This document shows positions 1-10,378 of a DNA stretch of 64,000 nucleotides, one piece after another (the first letter of the stretch is position 1; every line of letters starts with the position of its first letter). The position numbers and the translations under genes are program-made. The notes under the pieces were generated by a model, which saw only the letters and a program-made list of their open reading frames with translations, was not told the DNA's origin and made no database searches. The DNA is from Ambrosia x helenae. Lineage: Eukaryota > Streptophyta > Magnoliopsida > Asterales > Asteraceae. The stretch lies in NCBI GenBank assembly GCA_030844895.1, contig CM061229.1, forward strand, positions 122,959,682 through 123,023,681, given 5' to 3'.

Positions 1-226
1 TTTTAGAGTAAACTGGACTGATGATGATGAAATGAAAGCTTAATTTCAAAACAGAATAAACCTCATCTTTCTTCAAAGTCTAAACACGTGTAACAAAAGA
101 TTCTAACATTTGTGTAACCAAGCCCATTAAGCTTCATGTATTATAAAGAAATAAGGCCCGTTAAGTACATTAACACAATAAGGTACTATAGTCTCAGACA
201 AATAGCATTTAAGGCCGTTAAGATTG
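1..226. other. Unannotated intergenic sequence
   Basis: AT-rich sequence before the first transposon. I see no reading frame, RNA gene or repeat in it. Confidence 0.5.
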
Positions 227-234
227 GTGTGATA

Positions 235-774
235 TAGAGGTGATCAAATCGGTTTTTTTTGTCAAACCAGTTTCGGTTCCAAACCGGTTCAGTTTGGACC
301 GGTTTTGTCGATTCGTAAGACCGGTTTCGGTTCGGTTACGGTTTCGGTTTTTTTTGGTTTCGGTCTTAATCAGTTTTTTCGCGCACTTTTTTTTAAAAAA
401 GGCCAACACAAAATTTTTTTTTTTACATAAATTTCTACTTTTATTGATTTTTATAATTTTTTAAGGTGTATGGGTATAAATTTGTATGTGTGGAAACATT
501 TTTGTATAATTTTATTATATATATATATATATATTTTTTTAAATATAAAATTCAGTTTTTTTTTTTAATAAAAATACCGGTTTTTCATACCGGTTTTTTT
601 GAACCGGTTCCCAAACCGGTTTGGTTTAAAACCGGTTCGGTTCAATTTTTCTCGTGGAGAAGGGAACCTACGGTTTTTTTCGGTCCTAGCACGGTTTGGG
701 TAAAAACCGGTTCCTGTAGGAACCGGTTCGGTTCCACCATTTCGGTTCTCAACCGGTTTTTTTGATCACCTCTA
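235..774. mobile_element. hAT-like fold-back MITE rich in ACCGGTT
   Basis: The ends are perfect 14 bp inverted repeats, TAGAGGTGATCAAA at 235-248 and its complement at 761-774. They are flanked by the 8 bp direct repeat GTGTGATA at 227-234 and 775-782, the duplication size of hAT transposons. The interior is packed with ACCGGTT/AACCGG words in both orientations, so the two halves fold back on each other around an AT-rich centre. No transposase is present, so it is non-autonomous. Short reading frames inside it are by-products of the repeats. Confidence 0.85.
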
Positions 775-782
775 GTGTGATA

Positions 783-1137
783 TATAATATGAACTCATAA
801 GATCAGTTGAGATTCATTGGTTTCGTCTTGTGTTGGATTCGTCAGGAGTGTTACTCTTTCTAAAATCCTAGTATTAGGGGTATTTCTGAATGTACCCAAC
901 CCCTTAACATTTTAGCCCTTTAGGATATGTTGTGTGATTAGAGGGTGAAGGGGGTTGGAGCGACATGTGACAACATTGTTAGTAGAGTGGGCTTTGCCCT
1001 CCAAGCCCTAAAAGACCACGGGGTGGTGGGGCATCCCACACCGTATTGTCTTTAGAGTAAACATAATCTTCTTTTTGTGAATTTGGAGTTGAAAAGGAAA
1101 AAAAAATGAATTTTGTGATTACTCAGTAATCTTATTA
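783..1137. other. Unannotated spacer between hAT element and Helitron
   Basis: Unique-looking spacer of about 350 bp with no supported gene. The final A (1137) is the host base next to the Helitron start. Confidence 0.4.
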
Positions 1138-1147
1138 TCTATACTAT

Positions 1148-1235
1148 ATTATAAAGCATCTAGGAAGGACGACCGTAAAATTTAAGTAATTATTATAAAG
1201 CATCTAGGAAGGATGACCGTAAAATTTAAGTAATT
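1148..1235. repeat. 44 bp tandem duplication at the Helitron 5' end
   Basis: Two adjacent copies (1148-1191 and 1192-1235) differ by about one base (GGACGACC versus GGATGACC). The unit includes the ATTATAAAGC part of the Helitron start, so the subterminal end has been doubled. Confidence 0.85.
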
Positions 1236-2749
1236 ACAAGTGTTTATGCTTATGATACAATAGTACATGAGGTTAGTTTATGGGAAAAGTTGTCTTTTCT
1301 ACACTCTTTAAATTACTATAACATTTGTGACAATTTAAAGGTGAGTTTCAAAACTTAGATTAGAAGTTGAAAAGTTGGATTTATGTCTCTTTAAATATAA
1401 CATTTGTGATTGTGTGTATAAATGGGAAAATGACTAGCTTCTTTGTTCACCATCTTTAGACATCTCAAGAATCCCAGCAGATCAAAAGTACGTTTTCCAG
1501 TATTTGGTTCTAATTTGTATGTTGTATGATATTTGTTTGTTATGAAAGAAACACGAAGACCTTATGGAGAACCTATCAATGATCAATGACAGTGGTGGCT
1601 TTCATTTTCAGTTGTGTGTTTACTATTTTATATTTTTGCTTTTATGCATTGTCTTTATAGGTTTTGCAACTATCCAATTAGGTTAGCATAAATGGTTTGA
1701 TGTATTTCTTTTTATTTGAACAAAAGAATATTGAACAAGCTATGCATAAGCCATCGATGGAGTTGCCAACACCACCAATGATGATCAATAGCGGCGAAGG
1801 TTTTCATACTCAGGTGCATGTTTCATTTTAAGCATTGTTAAATGAAATAATCTTAAATATTAAAACCCACAAAATGGTCTTAATCATTTATAAGAATTGT
1901 CTCGATTCTTGGTATGTCCTTCGGTTTAGGATATTTCATATCGTACCAAATGGTTTGGTTTACTTTCAATGCCTATTGGGGAACTCCAAAGACACCAGTG
2001 AAGATGATTTCGTGTCTAAGGTTTGTTCAACTATACTATTATGATCTATGTTGCATAACTTTGTTATTGTGTGTGCCAGGCTAAGTTTAAATTCATGTTA
2101 ATTGAATTGGTCATGTTTTTGTTGTACTCTTTGTTCATGTAACCATTTTGTTTGATTACTTACCCTCTTATATGCAGCACACACAAATAAATATATGTCC
2201 TATATTCCAGGGAGAAAAAATAACATTTATATTAATTTATCCAAAAAATTGCAACATTCTTTTTTCCCTTGCATCTAAATAACTTATTTGTTAGTTAGGA
2301 TTAAGTGAGGTTAATGATGATAATAAACACTCAATAGTAATGACAATAAATACTCAACAGTTTCTAAACTGATATAACATTAACCGTGAAGTTTTTCTAA
2401 TAAATTTGTATGTATAAAGAATATGAATTAAAATAAAATACAAGTTTTATACTTGGAGTATTATTAAGTTAAGAAATTGTATATATAAATTTCATTGAAA
2501 GCTTTAAATGTAATCCTAACGAATTCAAAAAGACTAGGAAGTAAATATCAAAGTGAAAGTAAACGTATATGAGTTATAGACTTAATAACTATGTGGTTAA
2601 AACCTCTTGATTTCATATAACCAAAAGCCCAAATAAATAAATAATACAACCTTTCATTTACCGGTAAATAATTAGCCTTAAATATTCAATTTTTTTCGAA
2701 CTATAAATTTTGATGTCAAGCAAGGGGAGGAAAAACCAATTATAGATCG

Positions 2750-3185
2750 TTGTTTGATTTCACATCCACTACCACATTATCTTTACCCGGATGATATTTG
2801 ATTGCACAGTCATAATCATTCAAGAGTTCAATCTAGCGACGATGTCGCATGTTCAATTCCTTATGATCAAATACGTGCGGGAGACTTTTATGATCGGTGA
2901 AGATGGTGCAGTTCGTTCTATACAAATAGTGCCTCCAGATTTTTAATGCAAAAACGAATGCTCCCAGTTCTAGGTCATGAGTTGTATAGTTCTTCTTGTG
3001 AACCTTCAGTTAGCGTGAAGCATAAGCAATAACTTTCTCGCACTGCATCAGTACGCGCCCAAGACCTTGAACATAAGCGTCACAATACACAACGAAATCG
3101 CATGTACCCTCAGGTAGGGATAGAATTGATGCGCTGTAGAGTTTTTGTTTCAATAGTTGAAATGCAGATTCTTGGGCATACCCTA
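2750..3185 (-). pseudogene. Ty3/gypsy reverse transcriptase/RNase H fragment
   Basis: The minus strand translates into the RNase H side of a chromovirus (Tekay/Del-type) polyprotein. Readable landmarks are FVVYCDA, GLGRVLMQ, KVIAYASR, NYTTHDLELGAFVFALKIW, and near the end WIELLNDYDC followed by KYHPGK. A stop follows YASR and further differences break the frame, so it is dead. It lies inside Helitron 1 on the opposite strand, either captured by it or inserted into it earlier. No LTRs are seen next to it. Confidence 0.8.
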
Positions 3186-3889
3186 CTTATAAGTGATTCC
3201 CTTCTACGTTTTTAGCCTTCACATTGGTCACACATTTATTCACACGTCAAACACACATGATTTTATACACATGTATATTCATTTTGCATATTCTTAAAAT
3301 CAATTAATAAAGCTTTTCCATTCAAAAAGTAAAACTTTAAATTCAAAGTGTGTCATAAATTTAGATATAATTTAAAAAAGCACTACTTCAAACTTTGGCT
3401 TATATTGCTACAGTTAATACATAAACCAAATGACTTGAGCAAGAGTAACATCATAGATAATCACAACTTCGCAAACGGTTTGCAAGCATGGCATTTAATC
3501 TGTTGTGCTCCATTTCTATCAGTTCAACAAACAATACTAAAATCATGCTAGCATCATGTTGTTGCAAAGAGAAGCCAAAACTCTAGCAAGGCTTGGAACA
3601 AGACATCGCTCACAAAATTTCCAATGTTTCATGAGGTTAGATGATATTATGATAATTTTCATCTCAAGTTAAGTTTCCGGTTATTAGTCAACAACTGATT
3701 GGACCCAATGTTCATAACCGATTTACCAAGTGGAAATAATTGAAACCCATCAGTTTTTTAAATACCTTAATCAAAAGTTATGGTTATGACTCAAAACCAA
3801 ATTGAGCAAATAACAACTTGTGCACACCTTGAAAATCACAAACCGAAGTTTTGTAGTCCCCCGCCGCAACGCGCGGACAACCCACTAGT

Positions 3890-4353
3890 ATACATATAAT
3901 ATTCCTATAATTGTTCGACAACTAATAGAAATCAATGCACTATTTATTTATTTACAATCAAATTTAAACCCAAATCACATATATGTAATGAGAGCCCTAG
4001 TTATCAAAAGAACCATGCTTCTTAGCCCAAGCCCACTTCACATACTTTTCTACTAAAATATTAGTACAAGGCTTGTTAGCTTATTCACGAAGTCTGGAAT
4101 AGGGATCAACATTTCAATACTTGTATAAAAAATACATGAACCTAGTCAAGCCACGAAGTACTACAAACTCAAAACAATGTGATTTTACTATATTTGTGTT
4201 TTATTTACACTTTGGTTGGTATAAGACGTCAAACATTTTGTGTTCATGATGGTAAGACAAACTTTGTCAAAGACAGTGAATTCTAGAAAAATGTTTGACA
4301 CTTTAGACAAATCACACATCATTCTCTTCACAAAGTGATATACTATTCAAAAG
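3890..4353. other. Unannotated spacer
   Basis: AT-rich spacer between Helitron 1 and the next MITE. No coding or RNA feature is visible. Confidence 0.4.
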
Positions 4354-4361
4354 AGTAATAT

Positions 4362-4527
4362 CAGTGGCGGATCTAGACCAAGATTTCAGGGGTAACGTTA
4401 CATAATTTTCACGGGTAACGTAATACAAACACGTAAAAAAAAATTAAAAATACACTAAAAAACACTACGCCAAAAAAGTTGAAGGGTAACGGACGTTACC
4501 CCTACTTACACTCTAGATCCGCCCCTG
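4362..4527. mobile_element. Small hAT-type MITE (166 bp)
   Basis: The terminal inverted repeats are CAGTGGCGGATCTAGA at the left and the complement of CAGGGGCGGATCTAGA at the right. An exact 8 bp target duplication AGTAATAT flanks it (4354-4361 and 4528-4535). CAGNGGCGGA ends with 8 bp duplications are characteristic of hAT MITEs. There is no coding capacity. The interior contains GGGTAACG and its complement, so it can fold back. Confidence 0.88.
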
Positions 4528-4535
4528 AGTAATAT

Positions 4536-5034
4536 AGTGGGTAATAAGGAAAGTCCCGCCATAAATACTATCAAAACATGTAGGCACATTGCATATAGAT
4601 GACCTCTTGGATGTAGCTATTGGTGGCTTAGATGAAGGTGTTTATTGTATAATTGACTTGTTTGCGTGCTTAGATCAAGTCGAAAGACGGAAATATGAGG
4701 TATAAGCGATTGAACAAAGACATGATGATCCAAATTACTTTGCATTTTATTGTTACAATAATATCAACAATAAATTTCTTCCTCAACATGAAACGCAACC
4801 TCTCGTCTCTATTACCAAATTAACATGCCAAAATAAAGTATAATCGTCAAACTAAAACATAAATACACAGTTATTACTTTCTGAAAAAGAAGAAAACCTA
4901 ATTAGTTATTTAGGATTAATCCTGCTAATATTGACCTTGACTTTGAGTAAAGTCTAAAATGGCCCCTATTAATTTGGATAGACTCAAAAGAAAAATCTCC
5001 GTTAATAATATCCATAACAAACTATTTAAAATAA
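4536..5034. other. Unannotated spacer
   Basis: AT-rich spacer with no supported feature. Position 5034 is the host base beside Helitron 2. Confidence 0.4.
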
Positions 5035-5048
5035 CTAGTAGGATGCCG

Positions 5049-5067
5049 GGTTGCGCGTTGCGCAACC
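5049..5067 (-). other. Helitron 2 3'-terminal hairpin
   Basis: A perfect 8 bp stem with a 3 nt loop lies 10 bp inside the CTAG end. Helitrons use such a hairpin as their 3' transposition terminator. Confidence 0.85.
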
Positions 5068-5744
5068 TTTGGGCACGACTATGGAAGTTTTTTGTGTGAC
5101 ATTCGCAATTGCCAATCTTTCTTATGCAAAATTTGTGACATTGAACAAAAACTACAAAGCATTAGTTTTCCTAATTTATCAAAGTACAGCAGGAGAATAA
5201 GACATAGAACCACGTTTGATAAAACACAAAATGCGCTAAAGCTAGGCGCAAACATAATTACAAGGTGTTGTGCGGCATTTAGCTGGACAGAAACAATGTA
5301 CGAGGCTAACATTCATTTTTAACAAAAGACGATAACATTAGGCGACACAAAGTTTCAAAACAGCAGCTTCATTAATCATAGAGTAGGGAAACAATAGCTG
5401 CGCAACATGTGGTCTCACTGTGAGGCTTCAATTGTCGGTGGCCGGTCTTTTGGCGCGATTTCCAGGTTATGTATACACAGCAGGTCAATAATGTTAGAAA
5501 ACTCATATTGAAATAGTAATTGAAAGGTGTTCCGAAACCTATAATTTGATTCCAAAATGTAGAATTAATTTATACTCGTATCAGCTTTTAATATCTCTTA
5601 AGTGAATACATCTTAAAAGGACTAATTCTGAGTTAACCACTTAGAATAATGTAAAATATTATATTTGTCGAGAAGTGCAAAAGCGTATGAATACCACCCT
5701 CGTTATGGCTTTAGGCGAATCAGGTACATAAATGTTTAAATTGC

Positions 5745-5910
5745 CTGAACAATTAAACGCCTAAAAAATAAAGCGTCCAAACTATGAAGCGACTAAACAA
5801 TAAACCGGCCAAGCTATAAACCGCCTAAATAAAAAAATGCCTAAACCATAAATCGCCAAAAAAGTAAAATGTTTAAACAATGAAGTGCCTAAGCAATAAA
5901 ACGCTAAGAA
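5745..5910. repeat. Degenerate 16 bp minisatellite (GCCTAAACNATAAA-like)
   Basis: About ten imperfect copies of a roughly 16 bp unit with core GCCTAAAC-ATAAA run through this stretch, inside Helitron 2 and just downstream of the Rep/helicase remnant. It shares the GCGCCTA word with GC-rich clusters at 8.1-8.6 kb. Confidence 0.65.
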
Positions 5911-6240
5911 GTTCAAGCATTAATTGTTGCCTGAAAATGTATGAGGTAAGGCGTTCCTCAAACCAAAAGAGTGTACCACAGAATTCACAAATCTCAATAC
6001 ATGATCCTAAATCAAGATATGAAACTGATGGGTACAACAAAGGTTCAACATTAGATGTTGAGATAGAAGCCAAAGCAACTCGAGCATCATGCACCGCTCT
6101 AGAACGCAAAATTGACTGCCTACGCGTTCTCTGTAGTGCAGTGGTAGATGACGAAGTCACCTCTGCTTGCGATGATGAACCCACCTCAAAAGAGGAACCT
6201 AAAACATGACGTCTTTTTCGAGGCTACATACAGTTAACAA
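5873..6240 (-). pseudogene. Helitron Rep/helicase N-terminal remnant
   Basis: The minus strand gives a serine-rich leader with a basic RTRRQSILRSRA segment, then YLDLGSCIEICEFCGTLFWF followed by EERL. A Y-LDLG...C--CG---W-EER pattern is the conserved zinc-finger-like N-terminus of plant Helitron proteins. The protein stops soon afterwards. The HUH Rep nuclease and SF1B helicase domains, which should follow over more than 1000 residues, are missing. Its orientation matches Helitron 2, so I read it as the leftover start of the element's own transposase and not as a captured host gene. Confidence 0.65.
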
Positions 6241-7741
6241 ACAAAGGTTATAAATTCCTATTATTGAAAAAGAACGCGCAAGTCGCAACATAACATAAAC
6301 ATATTGTTACTAAGTTTCTAACAGGCAGTTCATGACAAACAACAGACAATTATGAGAGCAAGAAAAAACTAACCTGCATCTACTAAGCACAGGCACGAAA
6401 TGACAGCTGCAAATTACAAAAAAACAATATCTATATGTAAAACCAGGGAAGAAATTTCTTTAAAATTATAAAGATAACAAACAAACCATAATGCAAATAC
6501 TATGTAGGATTACACATTAACAATTTCGTTTCAAACACAACCAGCAAAATAGTTAGTTTTATAGACAACAAAACGCTAATGTCGCCTACACAGTCCAATA
6601 ACCCAAAAACCATGAAATTAAAATCTTCTCACAGACTCTTCTATGCACCTAAATGGATAGCCTATGCGCCTACGCAAAAACACGCTAACAACCAAACTGA
6701 AAACAGGTTCAAGTACATATAATTAATGCGAAATTGTTTCAAACGCCTAACTAACGCATAGTAGCTGTTGTCACAGTAGGGGTCCCTAAGGTGAGAATTT
6801 CCCTAAAATAACCATAGTGTGCTCTCCTTGTTCTATTGTAATCTAGAAGCAGACAGTTTACATCCAATTTAATTTTCCTTTACGTAGTAGTAGTTTATGT
6901 CCAAGCTTAATTCATTCATTAGGCTAGCTCAATCCACCAAATACCTGATCCAAGTACCCATTCCATATTAAGTGGGTCAAGATACAATAAAAATCCATTC
7001 ATGTTTAAACCTATGGACATCAAAACGCAGCTAACTATCCTAAAAGTAACAATTAATAAACAGAAAAAAAAAGTGACCTTAAATAATGTATCACAACCTA
7101 GCAATGCAGACGCAAAGCAACTGTGACCATAGGTTCGACTCGACCCCCTGAATTTTACAAATGAATAAAACCAACCGTGACAGTTTGACTCGACATCCTG
7201 AATCTTATTTTGCAAAAGAAGAACAAAATACAAAAAACATAAAAGCCCAAAAAGGTCGCCATCTAATTAATCACTATTGCTAAATAGCATATAGGTATTA
7301 GCCGCTATTCGCTATTTGACAACTATGATTTCAACAATAAATAACCATCTTATCTCTACTTTTACAATGACCATATACACCAAAACCATAATGCAAGATT
7401 TCAGCTGCACAAAATCAACTTATCATGAAGACTTCACTTAATAGAGTCCTAAGTACAGTTGCTTTGAGAAGGGGCTATATTATAATCCAAATGACCAAGG
7501 GAAGATGCTACAACATAACACAACAGTACCATATGATTCTAGCTGCCATAGATACAACATTCAACAGAACAAAACAAACACGAAATTCAAGTAATACAGT
7601 TACAGTTTAACGTCCGAGTAAGATCGTTTGAGGCAACTAAGGTTGCCTACGTTACTTGGTAAAGGACTCCTTTCTTTAGTTCAGCGGCCATGGATCAATT
7701 CTTAGCGGTTCACTTGTATACCCTATTCTAATATAGTAGAT

Positions 7742-8145
7742 GCATTTTTTTAAACGCCTAAACTGTCTAGTTTTGGCATATCAAAAAGGTTCGCCAAACC
7801 TTAAACATTCTGCATATATCAAAGACCATAGATTCCAATAGTGGAAATTCAACCATTATGTATTATATCAATAAACGCCTAATTAACCAAACCATCCTAA
7901 CCTAATCTCTTATTGTACCTAAAAACATCTTCCTTGAAATACAATTTGGCCACAACATACACATTACAAAACAAACGACTAACTATATGACCTGTAAAAT
8001 TTATTCAGCCTCAAACAAATGCCTCATTGCAAACCCTAAATGTTGAGTCCATTTCGCTATGTAACCTTCAACCCTATTTACATCATTAAACTAACAGACT
8101 GACCTGCTGAAACTTGTCACCCAAAACGAAAAAATCTGGTCGCGT
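7742..8145. other. Unannotated spacer right of Helitron 2
   Basis: AT-rich spacer with no supported coding or RNA feature. Confidence 0.35.
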
Positions 8146-8605
8146 AATTCGTCGTTAAATACCCGACTATGCGCCTCTGCGCTTAAGCGAATAGGCGCAT
8201 AGGCGTCTAGGCGAATAGGCATTTATGCGCCTAAGAGTTTGGTTCGCCTACGCGCCTATTTTCTTAGGCGAATATCAACTGCAGCCTCAAACATTGGTGC
8301 AGTGAATACATGTTCAGTACAGTTAATCAAATTTTAAAAAAAAAATCTAGATTATGCAGATAGTTAAAATAGAATATTAAGAAGTAAAATATATTATAAA
8401 TGTGTACGTGATATATATGAACTTGAAAACTTTATTTTTTACTTAATATATTTGAGATGACATGGTATATAAGACTGTGAAATAAATCAGTCGTTAAAAA
8501 CCGTCTAGGCGCCTATGCGCTTAAGCAAATAGGCACCTACGCGCTTAGCCGAATAGGCGCCTAGGCATTTAGGCGTCTATGCCAATAGGCGTTTCCACGA
8601 AAAAT
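8146..8605. repeat. Two clusters of AGGCG/GCGCCTA words around an AT-rich core
   Basis: Two GC-rich blocks (about 8146-8275 and 8490-8600) are built from interspersed AGGCG, GCGCCTA and GCGCTTAAGCG words. Each starts with a similar GTCGTTAAA lead-in, in the same direction. Between them lies very AT-rich DNA. This resembles a transposon with subterminal motif arrays, but I could not define ends or a target duplication. Confidence 0.5.
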
Positions 8606-9462
8606 TACACGGACAACTTATTCGTTTTAAAACTTCGCTCTAACAATCGACACACGCACATCAACATACATCATCTATCCTCTTATCCACCAAACTGCCT
8701 GAAAGACTAAACCTAAAAATCATAAACATTGGCTAATACATTTTGAATAAACATAAAGAAAATAATACCACTGTTAACAAACAATACTAACCAAAACATA
8801 CTTCAAAACTCCTATCACCACAACAGTATGTATTAAACTGTACTCCTAACAATGCACATCCAAAACACAAATTCATATCTCATGAAAACTGATGCAAACA
8901 CAAATTGTTTCATAACTTTATTGAAAAAATGATCCATTAACTAAACCTCAGTCACAAATAATCTAGTTAAAGAAACCCCCCCCCCCCCCCAAAAAAAAAA
9001 AAAAAAAAAAAAAAACCGGATACAAAAGAATAGGAAACCAACACAAGAAATGTCCATGAAAAACCGCATACACAATCTACTTCAAACTCACCCTCTTTTT
9101 AACCAAAAAAAATTTCAGTGTTTTATGCAAATGACATTCTCAAAATGCAACCAACAAAATCAAACAAAGGCCGAAGAAAAGTCATTTACACACATGTTGA
9201 ATAATTTCACATTTTCAATAGAGACCAAAGAAAACTAAAAAACAGAGTTGGCGTAACATGCAGCCTTAAATTCAGCAACATTATTTCCAAGATTTACCTT
9301 CTGCTCAAGCTACAACGAAGAAGATGATACAAAACTATTTGTCTAAAAAAATAGAGCTTTGAACAAACCGGTTTTTATAGATAAAAATCAGGTAATGGAA
9401 CAATGACTCACCAGCTATAATCCGTGGACAACCCAGCAAGTAAACACGTGTAAACCACATTC
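8606..9462. other. Unannotated AT-rich spacer with a C/A homopolymer tract
   Basis: No gene or RNA is recognised. At about 8976-9016 a run of roughly 15 C is followed directly by more than 20 A, a slippage-prone tract where assembly error is possible. Confidence 0.4.
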
Positions 9463-9575
9463 TTTTTTTTATTAAAACGTTTTGCAAAAAAGGCTATCAA
9501 AAAGCGCTTCTGAGAAGAATCGAACCGGCCCATATCAAGACACAAACTACGACCCAACCAACTGCACCACCGAAT
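9463..9575 (-). mobile_element. tRNA-derived SINE
   Basis: On the minus strand an A-box-like TGGTGCAGTTGG (complement of 9558-9569) is followed about 32 nt later by a B-box GGTTCGATTC (complement of 9517-9526). This is the internal RNA polymerase III promoter arrangement of tRNA-derived SINEs. A short A-rich tail (T run at 9463-9470) closes it. The body does not fold into a full tRNA. No clear target duplication was found. Confidence 0.6.
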
Positions 9576-9696
9576 TGTTTGTAACATATCCCAAATACTT
9601 TACTATATATAAGCTTCTCAAACACAAAAAATTACTATTCATGAACATTCAAATATTAACATATAGGATAATTTTTATTAAGGCATGACTTTTAAG

Positions 9697-9960
9697 TAGG
9701 GCTGGCAAATCGTGTCCCTAACAGGTTAACAGGTCTCTGACGCGCGCGAACAATCAAGTTCTAAACATGAACACGACTCGTTTAACTCATTTATATCTCA
9801 TGTTTATAACACAGTTTTATGTTTTATGTACCAAAAAAGGGAAATGAAAGATTTTTGCCTCTTAATTCTAAGTATTATAAAAAGTCAAAAAATCAAATAG
9901 TGTATTTTTCAGTCAAACAGGTCTTATCGTGTTTTAACAGGTTACCCATTGCCAGCCCTA
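9697..9960. mobile_element. hAT-type MITE (264 bp)
   Basis: The ends TAGGGCTGGCAA and TTGCCAGCCCTA are perfect inverted repeats. An exact 8 bp duplication CTTTTAAG flanks them (9689-9696 and 9961-9968). The interior has AACAGGT words near both ends and no coding capacity. TAGGGCTGGCAA ends are typical of non-autonomous plant hAT elements. Confidence 0.9.
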
Positions 9961-10008
9961 CTTTTAAGGATTAATAATGGCTTTTGTGTTTTAACATCTT
10001 GTTTGTTA

Positions 10009-10125
10009 TTTTTTTTGAAAGGTTAATTTCTTTTAAATCCTGTAGTCTGTGAGACTTGAACCCAAGATCTTCCACAACCTAGATGTTTTAAAGGCTTTGC
10101 CTTTGCCAATGGACCACCACCCCAT
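10009..10125 (-). mobile_element. tRNA-derived SINE
   Basis: On the minus strand, an A-box-like TGGTCCATTGGC (complement of 10105-10116) and a B-box GGTTCAAGTCTC (complement of 10051-10062) precede an A-rich tail (T run at 10009-10016). It differs in sequence from the SINE at 9.5 kb, so it is a second family or a diverged member. No flanking duplication was found. Confidence 0.55.
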
Positions 10126-10378
10126 TTGAGTCAACTGAGCCCATCGTTAATTGCCATATTTGACTCTTGTTCTCAACGTTTTTCATGGCTTGGCATTGTC
10201 CAAAGTGGTTTTTTTTTCTTCTAACGACTGGCACCGTCCTAAGTTGTGTTTGTAATTTTGTATACATCAAAGTTTGCTTACCTACAAACTCTTTTGATTT
10301 AAATTACGCATATGATGATGCTTGATTAAAGTAATTAAGAACAATTCTAATTTAACTTTTACTTGCATAAAAAAAAGG

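Larger units (their letters stand above)
1138..3888 (+). mobile_element. Non-autonomous Helitron 1
   Basis: The 5' end is TCTATACTATATTATAAAGC, typical of plant Helitrons. The 3' end is a GC-rich hairpin region (CCGCCGCAACGCGCGG, about 3862-3877) followed by CTAG at 3885-3888. Host A at 1137 and T at 3889 flank it, matching Helitron insertion between A and T without target duplication. It is 2751 bp long. There is no Rep/helicase reading frame, so movement needed proteins from elsewhere. It carries an antisense gypsy retrotransposon fragment and a 44 bp tandem duplication just inside its 5' end. Confidence 0.8.
5035..7740 (-). mobile_element. Helitron 2 (minus strand), decayed autonomous element
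   Basis: Read on the minus strand, it begins TCTACTATATTAGAATAGGG at 7740 and ends CTAG at 5035-5038. Host A (complement of 7741) and T (complement of 5034) flank it. Just inside the 3' end is a perfect hairpin, GGTTGCGC-GTT-GCGCAACC at 5049-5067, the usual Helitron terminator. The 2706 bp element keeps a remnant of the Rep/helicase N-terminus in the correct orientation but no Rep or helicase domain, so it looks like an internally deleted autonomous copy. Confidence 0.85.

Noticed and set aside
9510..9575. Possible functional tRNA gene on the minus strand
   Set aside because: A- and B-box-like motifs are present but acceptor and anticodon stems do not form. It fits a SINE head.
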